64,000 nt of DNA from UMGS1491 sp944380925 (GCA_944380925.1 CALWJD010000006.1:1-64000); one strand, 5' to 3'; positions 16,191 through 25,448 are shown, counted from the stretch's first letter. Made by a program: numbers and translations. The notes: a model not told the origin generated them from the letters alone.

Positions 16191-16940
16191 ATGGGATTTA
16201 GAAATTCAGAAGAATCTAAAAGAGAAAAAGACGGCATAGTCTATTTTGTAAGAAAAAATGCCAAATTAAATGATTGTGAATTTGAAAGATTTGCAATACA
16301 AACTCACTTTGTCGAGCGCGGCGAATCTTATCTTGAACTTATGAATAAATATGTTGCTCCGCTTTACGAAAAAGGCGATATTCTTTCAATAAGCGAAAAA
16401 GTAATTTCTATGTGCCAAGATAATACGGTTGAAAAGAAAGATGTTAAGCTTGGATTTTGGGCAAAAACACTTTCAAAATTTGCGTCATCTAATAATCGAG
16501 GAATTGCCATGGATGAGCCTTATAAATTACAGCTCGCAATAAATTTGGCGGGACTCCCAAGAATTTTGTGGGCATGCTTTTGTTCGGCAGTTACAAAGCT
16601 TTTTGGTATTCGTGGTGTTTTTTATAAAATTGCAGGCCATGGCATAGATGGAATAGATGGTTTTTATATGAATTCTTCCTTTGATTTATATCACGACCTT
16701 GCTCTTCTTAACCCAAGAGAGCCCGGAAAAGTTTGTAATGAGATTCAAAACGCTTTTGGAATAAATTCTATGATAGTTGATGCAAACGATTTTGGCGTTG
16801 AAATCTTAGGTAAATGCGATGCGCTTAAGGATTTTTCGAATGAGTTCTTATCGCTCCTTATTAAAGATAATCCCGCAGGACAATCTGATGAACTTACGCC
16901 TATAATACTTATAAAAAATGTTGGAAGTAAGCAGCAATAA
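16191..16940 (+). CDS. CofE-like protein (F420-0:gamma-glutamyl ligase family)
   Basis: The 249 residues show the ligase-family pattern: GDILSISEKVISMCQDN (~63-80), GHGIDGIDGFYMNSSFDLYH, LLNPREPGKVCNEIQNAFG and the metal-binding VDANDFGVEILGKC. True CofE enzymes add glutamate to the deazaflavin F420, but clostridia without F420 carry homologues whose substrate is unknown. I therefore name the family and not a reaction. CAGGAG lies upstream of ATG at 16191. It lies 48 bases after pgi and before the promoter of rpmF. In many Firmicutes the gene before rpmF is yceD, which is absent here. Confidence 0.75.
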   Translation: MGFRNSEESKREKDGIVYFVRKNAKLNDCEFERFAIQTHFVERGESYLELMNKYVAPLYEKGDILSISEKVISMCQDNTVEKKDVKLGFWAKTLSKFASSNNRGIAMDEPYKLQLAINLAGLPRILWACFCSAVTKLFGIRGVFYKIAGHGIDGIDGFYMNSSFDLYHDLALLNPREPGKVCNEIQNAFGINSMIVDANDFGVEILGKCDALKDFSNEFLSLLIKDNPAGQSDELTPIILIKNVGSKQQ

Positions 16941-16968
16941 TTAAATATTAAAAAATCTCAATCAAATA

Positions 16969-16997
16969 TTGACAAAATAGCAAATTTATTTTAGAAT
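16969..16997 (+). promoter_or_regulatory. Consensus promoter of rpmF
   Basis: TTGACA at 16969-16974, a 17-base spacer and TAGAAT at 16992-16997, 58 bases before the GTG start. Confidence 0.85.
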
Positions 16998-17055
16998 ATA
17001 TGTTAGCAGTTAGCAATTGATATAATTGTTATGTTTAAGAGGAGGTGCCTGTAAG

Positions 17056-17241
17056 GTGGCAATAGTACCTAAAAGAAAGCATTCTAAAGCAAGAAGAAAT
17101 AAAAGACGCTCCAATGTATGGAAATTGTCGGCTCCTGCTTTAAGTAGATGTGGTAAATGTGGTGGACTTAAACTTGTTCATAGAGTATGTAAATCTTGTG
17201 GTTATTATAAAGGTAGAGAAGTAATCAAAAAAGAAGCTTAA
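17056..17241 (+). CDS. rpmF: Large ribosomal subunit protein bL32
   Basis: A 61-residue L32 reading AIVPKRKHSKARRNKRRSN after the start, with the zinc pair CGKC and CKSC intact, so this is the zinc-binding (C+) form. The start is GTG at 17056: AGGAGGTG lies eight bases before it, and the next codons are the conserved ones. It has its own promoter and terminator. Confidence 0.96.
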   Translation: MAIVPKRKHSKARRNKRRSNVWKLSAPALSRCGKCGGLKLVHRVCKSCGYYKGREVIKKEA

Positions 17242-17277
17242 TGTATAATAATTTTAGTTTATATACTGTTATCAATT

Positions 17278-17311
17278 AGAGGAGGAGTAAATTCCTTCTC
17301 TATTTTCTTCG
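17278..17311 (+). terminator. Terminator after rpmF
   Basis: AGAGGAGGAG (17278-17287) pairs with TTCCTTCTCT (17292-17301), including two G-U pairs, with loop TAAA, followed by ATTTTCTTC. The arm looks like a ribosome site, but no start codon follows it at the right distance. Confidence 0.6.
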
Positions 17312-17354
17312 AGTCAAGACTCTTTTTTCTAATTTTCTAAAAGGAATGAATGAA

Positions 17355-18716
17355 ATGTCTAAACCTGTTGTTGCGTTGGTAGGTAGACCAAATGTAGGTA
17401 AATCTACTTTGTTTAATAAACTCGTAGGCGAAAGAATTTCTATAGTTGATGATACTCCCGGAGTTACACGTGATTTTATTTATGGTGAATGTGAATGGAG
17501 AAACAAAAAAATTTCTCTTATAGATACAGGCGGAATAGAAACCGCCAAAACAGACGATTTAATAGTAAATAAAATTCGCGCGCAAGCTGAATTTGCTATG
17601 GATTTGGCAAATGTTATTGTTTTTGTGGTTGATGTAAAATCGGGAATGGTATCTTCTGATATAGAAATTGCGCATATGCTGAAAAAATCCGGTAAGCCCG
17701 TGGTTTTGTGCGTTAATAAATCAGATAGCATAGGAAGCGAAGATTATAATTTTTTTGAATTTTATAATCTTGGCCTCGGCGACCCGATAAGAGTTTCTTC
17801 TGTGCACGGACACGGTACCGGTGATCTGCTGGATGCTGTTTTTGAATATTTATCTTTTGATGAAAACGATGAAGAACAAGAGCATATATCAGTGGCCGTC
17901 ATAGGTAAGCCCAATGTTGGAAAATCTTCGCTTATTAACTACATATCAGGGTATCAAAGAAGTATGGTTTCGGATATTGCAGGTACTACGCGCGATAATA
18001 TAGATACAAAAATTTCAAATAGTTTTGGAAATTACGTTTTTATAGATACAGCAGGAATAAGAAGACGCAGTAAAGTTACAGAAAAAATTGAAAAATATAG
18101 CATAATAAGAGCAAAACTTGCAATTGATAGATCCGATGTTTGCATAATTATCATAGATGCGAAAGAAGGAGTTACCGAGCAAGATAAAAAAGTGGCAGGG
18201 CTTGCACATGAAGCCGGAAAAGCATGTTTAATTATGGTAAACAAATGGGATGCCATAGAAAAAGACGATAAAACCATGAATGAATATAAAAAGAAAATAA
18301 AACAAGAACTGTTGTTTATTTCTTATGCACCGGTGATTTTTACGTCAGTTAAAACAGGGCAAAGGGTAAATACTATTTTTGAAAATATAAACACAGTTTT
18401 TGAAAATAATTCAATGAGGATTTCAACCGGTGTGCTAAATGATTTACTTGCAAAAGCTATTGTAAAAACGCCACTTCCCACTCACAAAGGCAAGAGGCTT
18501 AAGATATATTATATGACTGAAGTGAGTGTTAAACCGCCGACATTTGTGTTTTTTGTAAACAAGGCAGAACTCTTTCATTTTTCATATCAGCATTATCTTG
18601 AAAATAACTTAAGGCAAGCTTTTGGCTTTGTGGGAACTCCGATAAGGTTTATTATAAGAGAAAAATCAACCGAGAATTCAAAATCTTTGGATTTTGGGGA
18701 TACACTGAGAAAATAG
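17355..18716 (+). CDS. der: Ribosome-biogenesis GTPase Der (EngA)
   Basis: Der is a double-GTPase needed for 50S assembly. The first G domain has GRPNVGKST, DTPGVTRD, DTGG and NKSD; the second has GKPNVGKSS, DIAGTTRD, DTAG and NKWD; a KH-like domain closes the 453 residues. ATG at 17355 is preferred over 17346 because AAAAGGA then lies nine bases upstream instead of touching the start. plsY follows after 11 bases, a common order in clostridia. Confidence 0.97.
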   Translation: MSKPVVALVGRPNVGKSTLFNKLVGERISIVDDTPGVTRDFIYGECEWRNKKISLIDTGGIETAKTDDLIVNKIRAQAEFAMDLANVIVFVVDVKSGMVSSDIEIAHMLKKSGKPVVLCVNKSDSIGSEDYNFFEFYNLGLGDPIRVSSVHGHGTGDLLDAVFEYLSFDENDEEQEHISVAVIGKPNVGKSSLINYISGYQRSMVSDIAGTTRDNIDTKISNSFGNYVFIDTAGIRRRSKVTEKIEKYSIIRAKLAIDRSDVCIIIIDAKEGVTEQDKKVAGLAHEAGKACLIMVNKWDAIEKDDKTMNEYKKKIKQELLFISYAPVIFTSVKTGQRVNTIFENINTVFENNSMRISTGVLNDLLAKAIVKTPLPTHKGKRLKIYYMTEVSVKPPTFVFFVNKAELFHFSYQHYLENNLRQAFGFVGTPIRFIIREKSTENSKSLDFGDTLRK

Positions 18717-18727
18717 GGGTTGTTTTA

Positions 18728-19423
18728 ATGTTTGGTAGTATTTACTTTTTTGAATATGCCGTTCCGGTAATTTTAATTTCTGCTATTTCATATCTTATGG
18801 GATGCATAAATACTTCTATCGTAATAACAAAAATTTTTAAACGCGGTACCGACATTCGCTTTATTGGAAGCGGAAACGCAGGATTTACAAATACACTGCG
18901 AACACTTGGCAAAAAAATGGCAATACTTACTTTTGCGGGTGATTTTCTTAAAGGAATTTTAGCGGTACTTATTGCAATATGGATTATATCGTTTTATCCG
19001 AACATTGCAAATGACTTTGTTGTTTATAAATGTATTTTGTGGTTTGCAGGTTCCTTGTGCGTTATCGGTCATATATATCCTTGCTTTTTCGGATTCAAAG
19101 GTGGCAAAGGCATACTTACTGCATGGTCTGTAAGTTTATTTATTGATTGGCGTGTGTTTTTAGTATTGATTTCAGTATTTTTACTTGTATTTATATTTAG
19201 TCGTATAGTTTCGTTAGCTTCGGTATTTGCTGCAATTTTATATCCAATATCAACTTTTTTGCTTACCTACTTTATAGATTACAAAAATTTTGGAGATATT
19301 TATTTCTGCGCTTTTCCGACAATGTGTTCTTTGCTTATATCGATGATTGTTTTATATAAGCACAGAGGAAATATAAGAAGATTATTAAGCGGACAAGAGA
19401 GCAAAATTACTGCTCATAAATAA
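18728..19423 (+). CDS. plsY: Acyl-phosphate:glycerol-3-phosphate acyltransferase
   Basis: PlsY starts phospholipid synthesis by acylating glycerol-3-phosphate from acyl-phosphate. The 231-residue membrane protein has about five hydrophobic segments and the family loops SYLMGCINTS, GSGNAGFTNTLRTLGKK, FAGDFLKG and GHIYPCFFGFKGGKG. AGGGG lies before ATG at 18728. It follows der directly and precedes a histidine phosphatase. Confidence 0.95.
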   Translation: MFGSIYFFEYAVPVILISAISYLMGCINTSIVITKIFKRGTDIRFIGSGNAGFTNTLRTLGKKMAILTFAGDFLKGILAVLIAIWIISFYPNIANDFVVYKCILWFAGSLCVIGHIYPCFFGFKGGKGILTAWSVSLFIDWRVFLVLISVFLLVFIFSRIVSLASVFAAILYPISTFLLTYFIDYKNFGDIYFCAFPTMCSLLISMIVLYKHRGNIRRLLSGQESKITAHK

Positions 19424-19443
19424 ATTTTAAAAGGTGATATTTT

Positions 19444-20124
19444 ATGCAATCTTATGTTATACATTTAATCCGCCACGGCATGACAGACGCAAATATAAAG
19501 GGTCAATATGCGGGTTCTTGGGATATTCCTGTTTGTGCTCAGGGTGAAGAAAAACTAAAAAATTTGAAAAATAGTTTTAAGTATCCGCATGTAGAAAAAA
19601 TCTACACCAGCCCACTTAGCAGATGTATTCAAACTTGTGGTATTATATATTCGGGTTTCGAGCCGATTATTGTGGACGGACTCAGGGAGTGTAATTTTGG
19701 CGATTGGGAAGGAAAAACGCCTTTCGAACTTTCCGAAGATCCAACACATTCGGAGTGGATGAAAAAAGGCAATAGTGTAATCCCGCCGAACGGCGAAAGC
19801 TGGAACGATATGTTTGAAAGAGTTTCACAGAGTTTTGAAGATATTGTAAAAACCATGATGACCGAAAAAATATTTTCATCTGCCATCTTTACGCACGGCG
19901 GCGTAATAATGTCTATCTTATATCGGTATGGACTCCCAAAAGCGGAATTTTTGGATTGGATGGTTGAAAACGGTTGCGGATATTCAGTAAGAATAACGCC
20001 GGGACTTTGGATGCGTGATAAAGTGTTTGAAGTTTATGATAGGCTTCCGATTGGCGCTGATGTAGAGCTTAGCGGTGGTTTAAAAAATGTAATCGATCAT
20101 ATGAAAAAAAGTAGAGAAAACTAA
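19444..20124 (+). CDS. Histidine phosphatase family protein (phosphoglycerate-mutase-like)
   Basis: The product begins with HLIRHGMTDANIKGQYAGSWD, the RHG motif carrying the phospho-His; TSPLSRCIQT, RECNFGDWEGKTPFEL and the second His in FTHGG follow in the usual order. The 226 residues fit the CobC/GpmB-like branch. The substrate cannot be read from sequence: sugar phosphates, nucleotides or alpha-ribazole phosphate are all possible. AAAGGTG precedes ATG at 19444. It lies between plsY and typA in a co-directional run. Confidence 0.85.
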   Translation: MQSYVIHLIRHGMTDANIKGQYAGSWDIPVCAQGEEKLKNLKNSFKYPHVEKIYTSPLSRCIQTCGIIYSGFEPIIVDGLRECNFGDWEGKTPFELSEDPTHSEWMKKGNSVIPPNGESWNDMFERVSQSFEDIVKTMMTEKIFSSAIFTHGGVIMSILYRYGLPKAEFLDWMVENGCGYSVRITPGLWMRDKVFEVYDRLPIGADVELSGGLKNVIDHMKKSREN

Positions 20125-20150
20125 TTTTTAAAAAGAAAGGAAGATGTTTT

Positions 20151-21974
20151 ATGAGTAATTCAGAGCATTTGAGAAATATAGCAATAATTGCGCACGTAGA
20201 CCACGGAAAAACAACTTTAGTTGACCAAATGCTCAAGCAAAGTGGTATATTTCGTACAAACGAAAGCGTTGAAGAAAGGGTTATGGATTCCAATGATTTG
20301 GAAAGAGAGCGCGGTATTACGATTCTTTCGAAAAATACTGCCGTTATGTATAAAGATATAAAGATAAATATAGTAGATACCCCCGGCCATGCTGATTTTG
20401 GCGGAGAAGTTGAACGTATACTTATGATGGTTGATGGCGTACTACTTTTGGTTGATGCCTTTGAAGGCTGCATGCCTCAAACAAGATTTGTTCTTAAAAA
20501 AGCTCTTAAACTTGGTAAAAAACCTATTGTTGTGGTAAATAAAATAGATAGAAACGGGGCAAGACCCGAAGAAGTTATAGATGAGGTTTTAGATTTATTT
20601 ATTGAGCTTGGTGCTGATGAAAATCAGATAGAGTTTCCTGTTGTATATGCCTCTGGAAGAAATGGATATGCTTATATAAATAGTGGCGACACTCGAGAAA
20701 ATTTAAAACCGCTGTTTGAAACAATAATTAATGAAGTGCCGTGCCCTAAAGGCGATGAAAACGGTCCATTACAAGTTTTAATTTCCAATATCGATTATGA
20801 TGATTACGTAGGAAGAATAGGCGTTGGAAGGGTAGAAAGAGGAAAAGTACGCAGCGGGCAAAATGCCGTGCTTTGTACTCGTGAAGGTGAATTTAAAAAC
20901 GTAAAAATAGGAAAACTTTATACGTTTGAAGGCCTTAAGCGTACGGAAACAGATGAGGCGAGTTTGGGTGAAATTATATCTATATCCGGTATAACCGGGC
21001 TTAATATAGGTGAAACTTTATGTGATTCTGAGCATGTTGAAGCCTTGCCGTTTGTAAAAATTGATGAACCGACTGTTTCTATGAATTTTATGGTTAATAA
21101 CAGCCCTTTTGCGGGTAGGGAAGGAAAATTTGTAACTTCCAGAAACGTCCGTGATAGGCTTTTTAAAGAAATTGAGACGAATGTTTCCATGAGAGTTGAA
21201 GAAACGGATTCTGCCGATACTTTTAAAGTTTCCGGTCGAGGAGAACTGCATTTATCGATACTTATTGAAACCATGCGAAGAGAAGGCTACGAATTTCAGG
21301 TTTCAAGGCCAAAAGTTATAATGAAAGAAATTGACGGTAAACTATGTGAGCCTATGGAAATACTTAGCGTAGAAGTTCCCGAAGAATATGTGGGGACGGT
21401 AATAGAAAAAATAGGCTCCAGAAAAGCCGAGATGATAAGTATGAATCCGAAAGATGGCGGCATGACACTGCTGGAGTTTAAAGTTCCCTCAAGAGCTATA
21501 ATAGGATATCGATCTGAATTTTTAACCGATACTAACGGTAAAGGCATTTTAAACCAAATGTTCGATTCTTATGAGCCGTATAAAGGAGAAATCATTCAAA
21601 GACATCATGGTTCGCTGGTTGCTCACGAAACTGGGGTATCAACGGGATATGGTTTATTTGCTTCGCAAGACAGAGGAAGGTTATTTATCGGACCCGGTGT
21701 TGATGTTTATGAAGGTATGGTTGTAGGGTCAACTCCTAAAGTTGAAGACATTACCGTCAATGTTTGCAAGAAAAAGCATGTAACCAATATGCGTGCTGCC
21801 GGTTCGGATGAAGCTTTAAAACTAACGCCTCCGAGTATTTTAAGTCTTGAACAGTCCATAGAATTTCTTGATGATGACGAACTTTTGGAAGTAACACCGA
21901 AAAATATAAGAATACGTAAAAAGATTCTTGATAAAACAATGAGACTCCGCAGTAAAGTGCAGAAAAACTCTTAA
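20151..21974 (+). CDS. typA: Translational GTPase TypA/BipA
   Basis: A 607-residue ribosome-binding GTPase involved in stress and in late 50S assembly. The G domain has IAHVDHGKTTLVDQML, RGITI, DTPGHADFGGEV and NKID. The EF-G-like domains and a C-terminal region unique to BipA follow (GRGELHLSILIETMRREGYE, RGRLFIGPGVDVYEGM, KHVTNMRAAGSDEALKLTPP). AAAGGAAG precedes ATG at 20151. A strong terminator follows. Confidence 0.97.
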   Translation: MSNSEHLRNIAIIAHVDHGKTTLVDQMLKQSGIFRTNESVEERVMDSNDLERERGITILSKNTAVMYKDIKINIVDTPGHADFGGEVERILMMVDGVLLLVDAFEGCMPQTRFVLKKALKLGKKPIVVVNKIDRNGARPEEVIDEVLDLFIELGADENQIEFPVVYASGRNGYAYINSGDTRENLKPLFETIINEVPCPKGDENGPLQVLISNIDYDDYVGRIGVGRVERGKVRSGQNAVLCTREGEFKNVKIGKLYTFEGLKRTETDEASLGEIISISGITGLNIGETLCDSEHVEALPFVKIDEPTVSMNFMVNNSPFAGREGKFVTSRNVRDRLFKEIETNVSMRVEETDSADTFKVSGRGELHLSILIETMRREGYEFQVSRPKVIMKEIDGKLCEPMEILSVEVPEEYVGTVIEKIGSRKAEMISMNPKDGGMTLLEFKVPSRAIIGYRSEFLTDTNGKGILNQMFDSYEPYKGEIIQRHHGSLVAHETGVSTGYGLFASQDRGRLFIGPGVDVYEGMVVGSTPKVEDITVNVCKKKHVTNMRAAGSDEALKLTPPSILSLEQSIEFLDDDELLEVTPKNIRIRKKILDKTMRLRSKVQKNS

Positions 21975-21985
21975 AATTTAAAAGT

Positions 21986-22020
21986 AATCTCCCCGAGTAT
22001 TAAGCCCGGGGAGATTTTTT
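21986..22020 (+). terminator. Rho-independent terminator of typA
   Basis: AATCTCCCC (21986-21994) pairs with GGGGAGATT (22008-22016), then TTTT. Strong G/C stem. Confidence 0.93.
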
Positions 22021-22147
22021 ATGGTAAATTCACGTTTTTACACATGATTTATTATGGCATTTACACTAACATTAAAAACCATATTGCAGAAACATATGCT
22101 ATTCTATTATAATTACAAGCGAATAAAAATAATGAGGAAGATTAACC

Positions 22148-23641
22148 TTGAAAAACAAGCTAAAAGTTTTTGTTTCACTCTTTGCGTTTTTAAGTACCAT
22201 TATTTTTTGCGCTTCATTCGGCAATAAGGTGCTGGCGTCTGCTTTGGATGACGAACCCGTAGACGTAATTATTAAATACATCGATCTAACAGACAAGCAT
22301 TTAAAAAGAGAAGGCGTACCTCAGATTAAAAAAGACTATGATAATGAAGAGTTACGCTACGCACTAAGATCAATCGATAAGAATATGCCTTGGGTAAGAA
22401 AGACTTTTATTGTTATGCCCAATGAAAAAGTAAGATTTTTAAAAGATAAAGATTTAATAAGCGATAAGATAGTATACGTTAAAGATAAAGATTTAGTGGG
22501 CTTTGATAGCGCATCATGCACTGTATATGAGCTTAACCTTTGGAGAATGGGCAAATTTGGATGTTCAAAAAATTTCATATACATGAATGATGATTATTTT
22601 ATAGGTAAGCCGGTTAAGAAATCGGACTTCTTCTATGAAGAAAATGGTAAAGTTGTTCCTTATGTTCTATACAATAAAGGTCTCGGAAGAGGCAAAAACG
22701 CCGAAATTCACGCACGTTTGAGAGAACTATCACAGCAAGTAAATTCTACCAATAAAAATGCTCACTCAAGTGCAGGATTTCAGTATCAAAAGCTCTCCAG
22801 CATTGAGTTCCTCTATAATATCCTTGGCAAAAATATTATAACACCTGCCGGTGATTACCATTACTTTCCACATAATGCTCAGGGAGAAAATATAGACGAA
22901 CTGAAGGAAGTTCATGATTGGATTAAAAATAAATATAAATATGCCGATGATTGCCTCCAGGCTAAGTGTAGAAGACAGCATTCGTTGGTGCAACAAACAG
23001 TTTATACTTTTTACATACTAAATAAGTACAATAGAAAAGTTAATAATTTAAGAGGTGACTATATTGATCTGCATTGGGCGAGCTCAGCTAACCTAAATGT
23101 ACCTCTCTTTTGTATAAATACCGGCGGAAATATGAATTATACAGATGCGGATTACGCTAAAGCCAGGGCAGTAATGAATAAAGCTTTTCCGATACCCACA
23201 AAGTATGAAAAACAAGATTTAGCGGATGGTGTGTATGTCATCGAGAGTGCTTTACAGAAAAATAAAGTTTTAGATATAGCAGAGGCGAGCAGTAAAGATA
23301 ATGCCAATTTACAGCTCTGGGATAGAAATGGCACAAACGCTCAGAAATTTAGAGTTAGTTACGATAAAACCAAAGGATTTTACACGATCTCACCGCTTTG
23401 TTCAGGCAAAAATTTGGGAGTAAGAGGAACAAACGCCAATATTTTGCAGTGTAATAAAAATAACAACAAAACTCAAAAATGGCATTTAATTTCTGCGGGT
23501 CGTGGCTATTTCTACATATCTTCAAACAGTAATAGCCTTTTTGCAGATGTAAGTATATCTAATACGAGAAATGGTACGAACGTTCGCTGTTGGGAACCAA
23601 ACGGTACCAATGCTCAGAAGTTTAGATTTATTAGGCAATAA
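22148..23641 (+). CDS. Secreted Stealth-family protein with a C-terminal ricin-type lectin domain
   Basis: The 497-residue product starts with a signal peptide (hydrophobic core FVSLFAFLSTIIFCASF, cleavage near VLAS). Residues ~37-165 match Stealth conserved regions: VDVIIKYIDLTD as a form of CR1 and, for CR2, NEELRYALRSIDKNMPWVRK with FIVMPNEKVRF, VYELNLWRMGKF and the acidic IYMNDDYFIGKP. H-rich segments at ~210-330 fit CR3/CR4. Residues ~357-497 form a ricin-B beta-trefoil with repeated LQLWDRNGTNAQKF, TQKWHL and VRCWEPNGTNAQKF (QxW/QxF repeats). Stealth proteins transfer sugar-1-phosphate groups in capsule synthesis and in eukaryotic GlcNAc-phosphotransferase. The start is TTG at 22148 with GAGG 10-11 bases before it. 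Terminators flank it on both sides, so it is a single-gene unit. Confidence 0.85.
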   Translation: MKNKLKVFVSLFAFLSTIIFCASFGNKVLASALDDEPVDVIIKYIDLTDKHLKREGVPQIKKDYDNEELRYALRSIDKNMPWVRKTFIVMPNEKVRFLKDKDLISDKIVYVKDKDLVGFDSASCTVYELNLWRMGKFGCSKNFIYMNDDYFIGKPVKKSDFFYEENGKVVPYVLYNKGLGRGKNAEIHARLRELSQQVNSTNKNAHSSAGFQYQKLSSIEFLYNILGKNIITPAGDYHYFPHNAQGENIDELKEVHDWIKNKYKYADDCLQAKCRRQHSLVQQTVYTFYILNKYNRKVNNLRGDYIDLHWASSANLNVPLFCINTGGNMNYTDADYAKARAVMNKAFPIPTKYEKQDLADGVYVIESALQKNKVLDIAEASSKDNANLQLWDRNGTNAQKFRVSYDKTKGFYTISPLCSGKNLGVRGTNANILQCNKNNNKTQKWHLISAGRGYFYISSNSNSLFADVSISNTRNGTNVRCWEPNGTNAQKFRFIRQ

Positions 23642-23669
23642 CAAATTATAAATTTTAGTAAAATTTAAG

Positions 23670-23713
23670 ACAAACAACCGATCTCCAAATAGCTGACGGT
23701 TGTTTGTTTTTTG
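23670..23713 (+). terminator. Rho-independent terminator of the Stealth-ricin gene
   Basis: ACAAACAACCG (23670-23680) pairs with CGGTTGTTTGT (23697-23707), followed by TTTTTT. The rest of the gap up to 23918 holds a candidate -10 (GATATAAT near 23867) for the next gene and nothing else I recognise. Confidence 0.9.
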
Positions 23714-23918
23714 CAATTATAAGCCTTGTAAATTTAATTAAAATTATAGATAATAAAAATGGTTAATAATAGGGGACTATGTCTTTAGCGTACGATTTTT
23801 GCGTATGGGAAAACCACATATTTTGCCATTATTATATGTTATATAGAAAATCTTGCGTTTGTTTGATATAATTCATTTGTCTTAGCGCAACGGATTTAAA
23901 CCTAAATGGGGGATGTAA

Positions 23919-24731
23919 ATGATTAGTTATGGATTAAAAGATAAAGTGGCTATAATTACGGGGGCAAATAATCCGCAGGGGATTGGGGCAACAACAGCTT
24001 TTGCTTTTGCACGTGAAGGAGCAAAGCCGGTTTTGATATATAAAAAAATTCCCATGCGGTTTGATGAAAATAAAATCGATAAAAATGGACCTGATAGATA
24101 CTACAAAGCAAATTCGGGAAACGCAGATGTTGTAGAAGGTAAGCTTAAAGAAATGAATGCTGATTATATTATTTTAGAAAGCGACATTTCCGATGAAAAC
24201 TCTGTAAAGGAAATCTATTCGGCGGTTATAAAAAAATACGGGAAAATTGATATTTTGGTTAATAATGCGGCGGCGGCCGATATGGACGGTATTGATACAA
24301 TCGAAAAAATCACCCAAAATGTGATTGATGATACGTTTGCAGTCAATGTTCGAGGCAGTATTTTAATGATAAGGGAATTTATCAATCATCGCAGTGCTTA
24401 TGGAAGAATTATAAATATTTCTACGGATGCATCACAGGTTTTTGCAGGTCAAATTACATATGGAGCAAGTAAGGCGGCCTTGGAAGCGCTCACTCGAAGC
24501 ATTGCTCTTGAGGTAGGAAAATATGGAATCACAGTGAACTGCGTTGCACCCGGACCAACTCAAACAGGGTGGATCGATAACGATTTGGAAAAATCGGTTG
24601 TTCCGCTAATTCCAATGGGAAAATTAATCGAGCCGGAGGATATTGCCGAAACCATTTTATTTTTGGCAAGCAAGCAATCAAAAATGCTCACGGGACAAAT
24701 AATAAAAGTTTCCGGCGGACACGCACTTTAA
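23919..24731 (+). CDS. Short-chain dehydrogenase/reductase (FabG-like)
   Basis: A classical SDR of 270 residues: the nucleotide-binding ITGANNPQGIGATTAFAFA (~12-30), VNNAAAADMDG, the catalytic Ser in INISTDAS, YGASKAALEALTRSIALEVG with the Tyr-x3-Lys pair, and VAPGPTQTGW. The substrate cannot be told; the fatty-acid reductase FabG is the closest familiar form, but there are no fatty-acid genes nearby. An insertion around 43-75 (PMRFDENKIDKNGPDRYYKA) is longer than in FabG. GGGGGATG precedes ATG at 23919. It is a single gene with a hairpin behind it. Confidence 0.88.
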   Translation: MISYGLKDKVAIITGANNPQGIGATTAFAFAREGAKPVLIYKKIPMRFDENKIDKNGPDRYYKANSGNADVVEGKLKEMNADYIILESDISDENSVKEIYSAVIKKYGKIDILVNNAAAADMDGIDTIEKITQNVIDDTFAVNVRGSILMIREFINHRSAYGRIINISTDASQVFAGQITYGASKAALEALTRSIALEVGKYGITVNCVAPGPTQTGWIDNDLEKSVVPLIPMGKLIEPEDIAETILFLASKQSKMLTGQIIKVSGGHAL

Positions 24732-24793
24732 TTTGTAATTTACCTATTATATAAATGGTATTTACCAATATTGTAAGTTCCATAAGCATGAAA

Positions 24794-24821
24794 ACTCCCT
24801 GTGCCAAAAAACACAGGGAGT
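24794..24821. terminator. Bidirectional hairpin between the SDR and lipoprotein genes
   Basis: ACTCCCTGTG (24794-24803) pairs perfectly with CACAGGGAGT (24812-24821), with a CCAAAAAA loop. It lies between two convergent genes; A/T-rich flanks on both sides fit use from either strand. Confidence 0.8.
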
Positions 24822-24875
24822 AAATTTGGTAAAAATATTTAATTAACCTTCATTTTTTATTTCATTATCCTGTCC

Positions 24876-25448
24876 TTATTCGTTTGAATTTTGTTGCTGA
24901 TCTGCATTTTCGTTCGTGATAGCATCCGGATGTTCGGATTTTAGCTTATCATAAAGTTGTTGTTGATTTAAAGATTTTAACTCATCAACTGCACTTTGAT
25001 TCGATAGCATGTAAATCGTATTGTCTTGGACGTCTATGGAAACATAGTCTTTTTTAGCTTGTTCGTCATCTTTGAGGCTATCGTATGCTTTTTGTGCGGC
25101 TTCTTTACTGTCATATGTTCTTGCAACTTCTATATTTTGTAAAGTTCCGTCTTTGTAATAGTAATAAGTATCGTTTTTATATTCGCCGTTATTATGAACT
25201 AAAGATACGCCGTCGTTTTCGTTGGTCAACATGAATTTTCCTTTTTCGAGATTGTCTACGGAAATCATGTTTTTGGTGTTCTGATCGTTATCATCATCTG
25301 TATCTTGTTCTACCACTGCGCTGTTATCGTTTGCATCGGGTACAACAGTTCCGACATTTTCTCCGGAGGTTTCATTCTTATTTCCGCATCCGGCCAGAGC
25401 TGAAACCAACAATGCAATGATCGCCATAGATAAAAACTTCTTTTTCAT
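24876..25448 (-). CDS. Lipoprotein with an Asp/Asn-rich linker, family not recognised
   Basis: ATG at 25448 has AGGAGG upstream. The product starts MKKKFLSMAIIALLVSALAGC, a lipoprotein signal peptide with lipobox LAGC. An acidic, low-complexity stretch follows (NDNSAVVEQDTDDDNDQN), then a domain with NEDDGVSLVHN-like and YYYYKDGTLQNIEVARTYDS features. It ends in a Gln/Asn-rich tail (DQQQNSNE). The 190-residue protein is probably anchored on the outer face of the membrane. I do not recognise a specific family. The start codon of the longer upstream frame has no ribosome site. Confidence 0.82.
   Translation of the reverse strand: MKKKFLSMAIIALLVSALAGCGNKNETSGENVGTVVPDANDNSAVVEQDTDDDNDQNTKNMISVDNLEKGKFMLTNENDGVSLVHNNGEYKNDTYYYYKDGTLQNIEVARTYDSKEAAQKAYDSLKDDEQAKKDYVSIDVQDNTIYMLSNQSAVDELKSLNQQQLYDKLKSEHPDAITNENADQQQNSNE

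Noticed and set aside
17310..17326. Small hairpin GAGT-CAAG-ACTC followed by TTTTTT before der
   Set aside because: A four-base stem is too weak to call on its own; the longer stem just upstream is the better terminator candidate.
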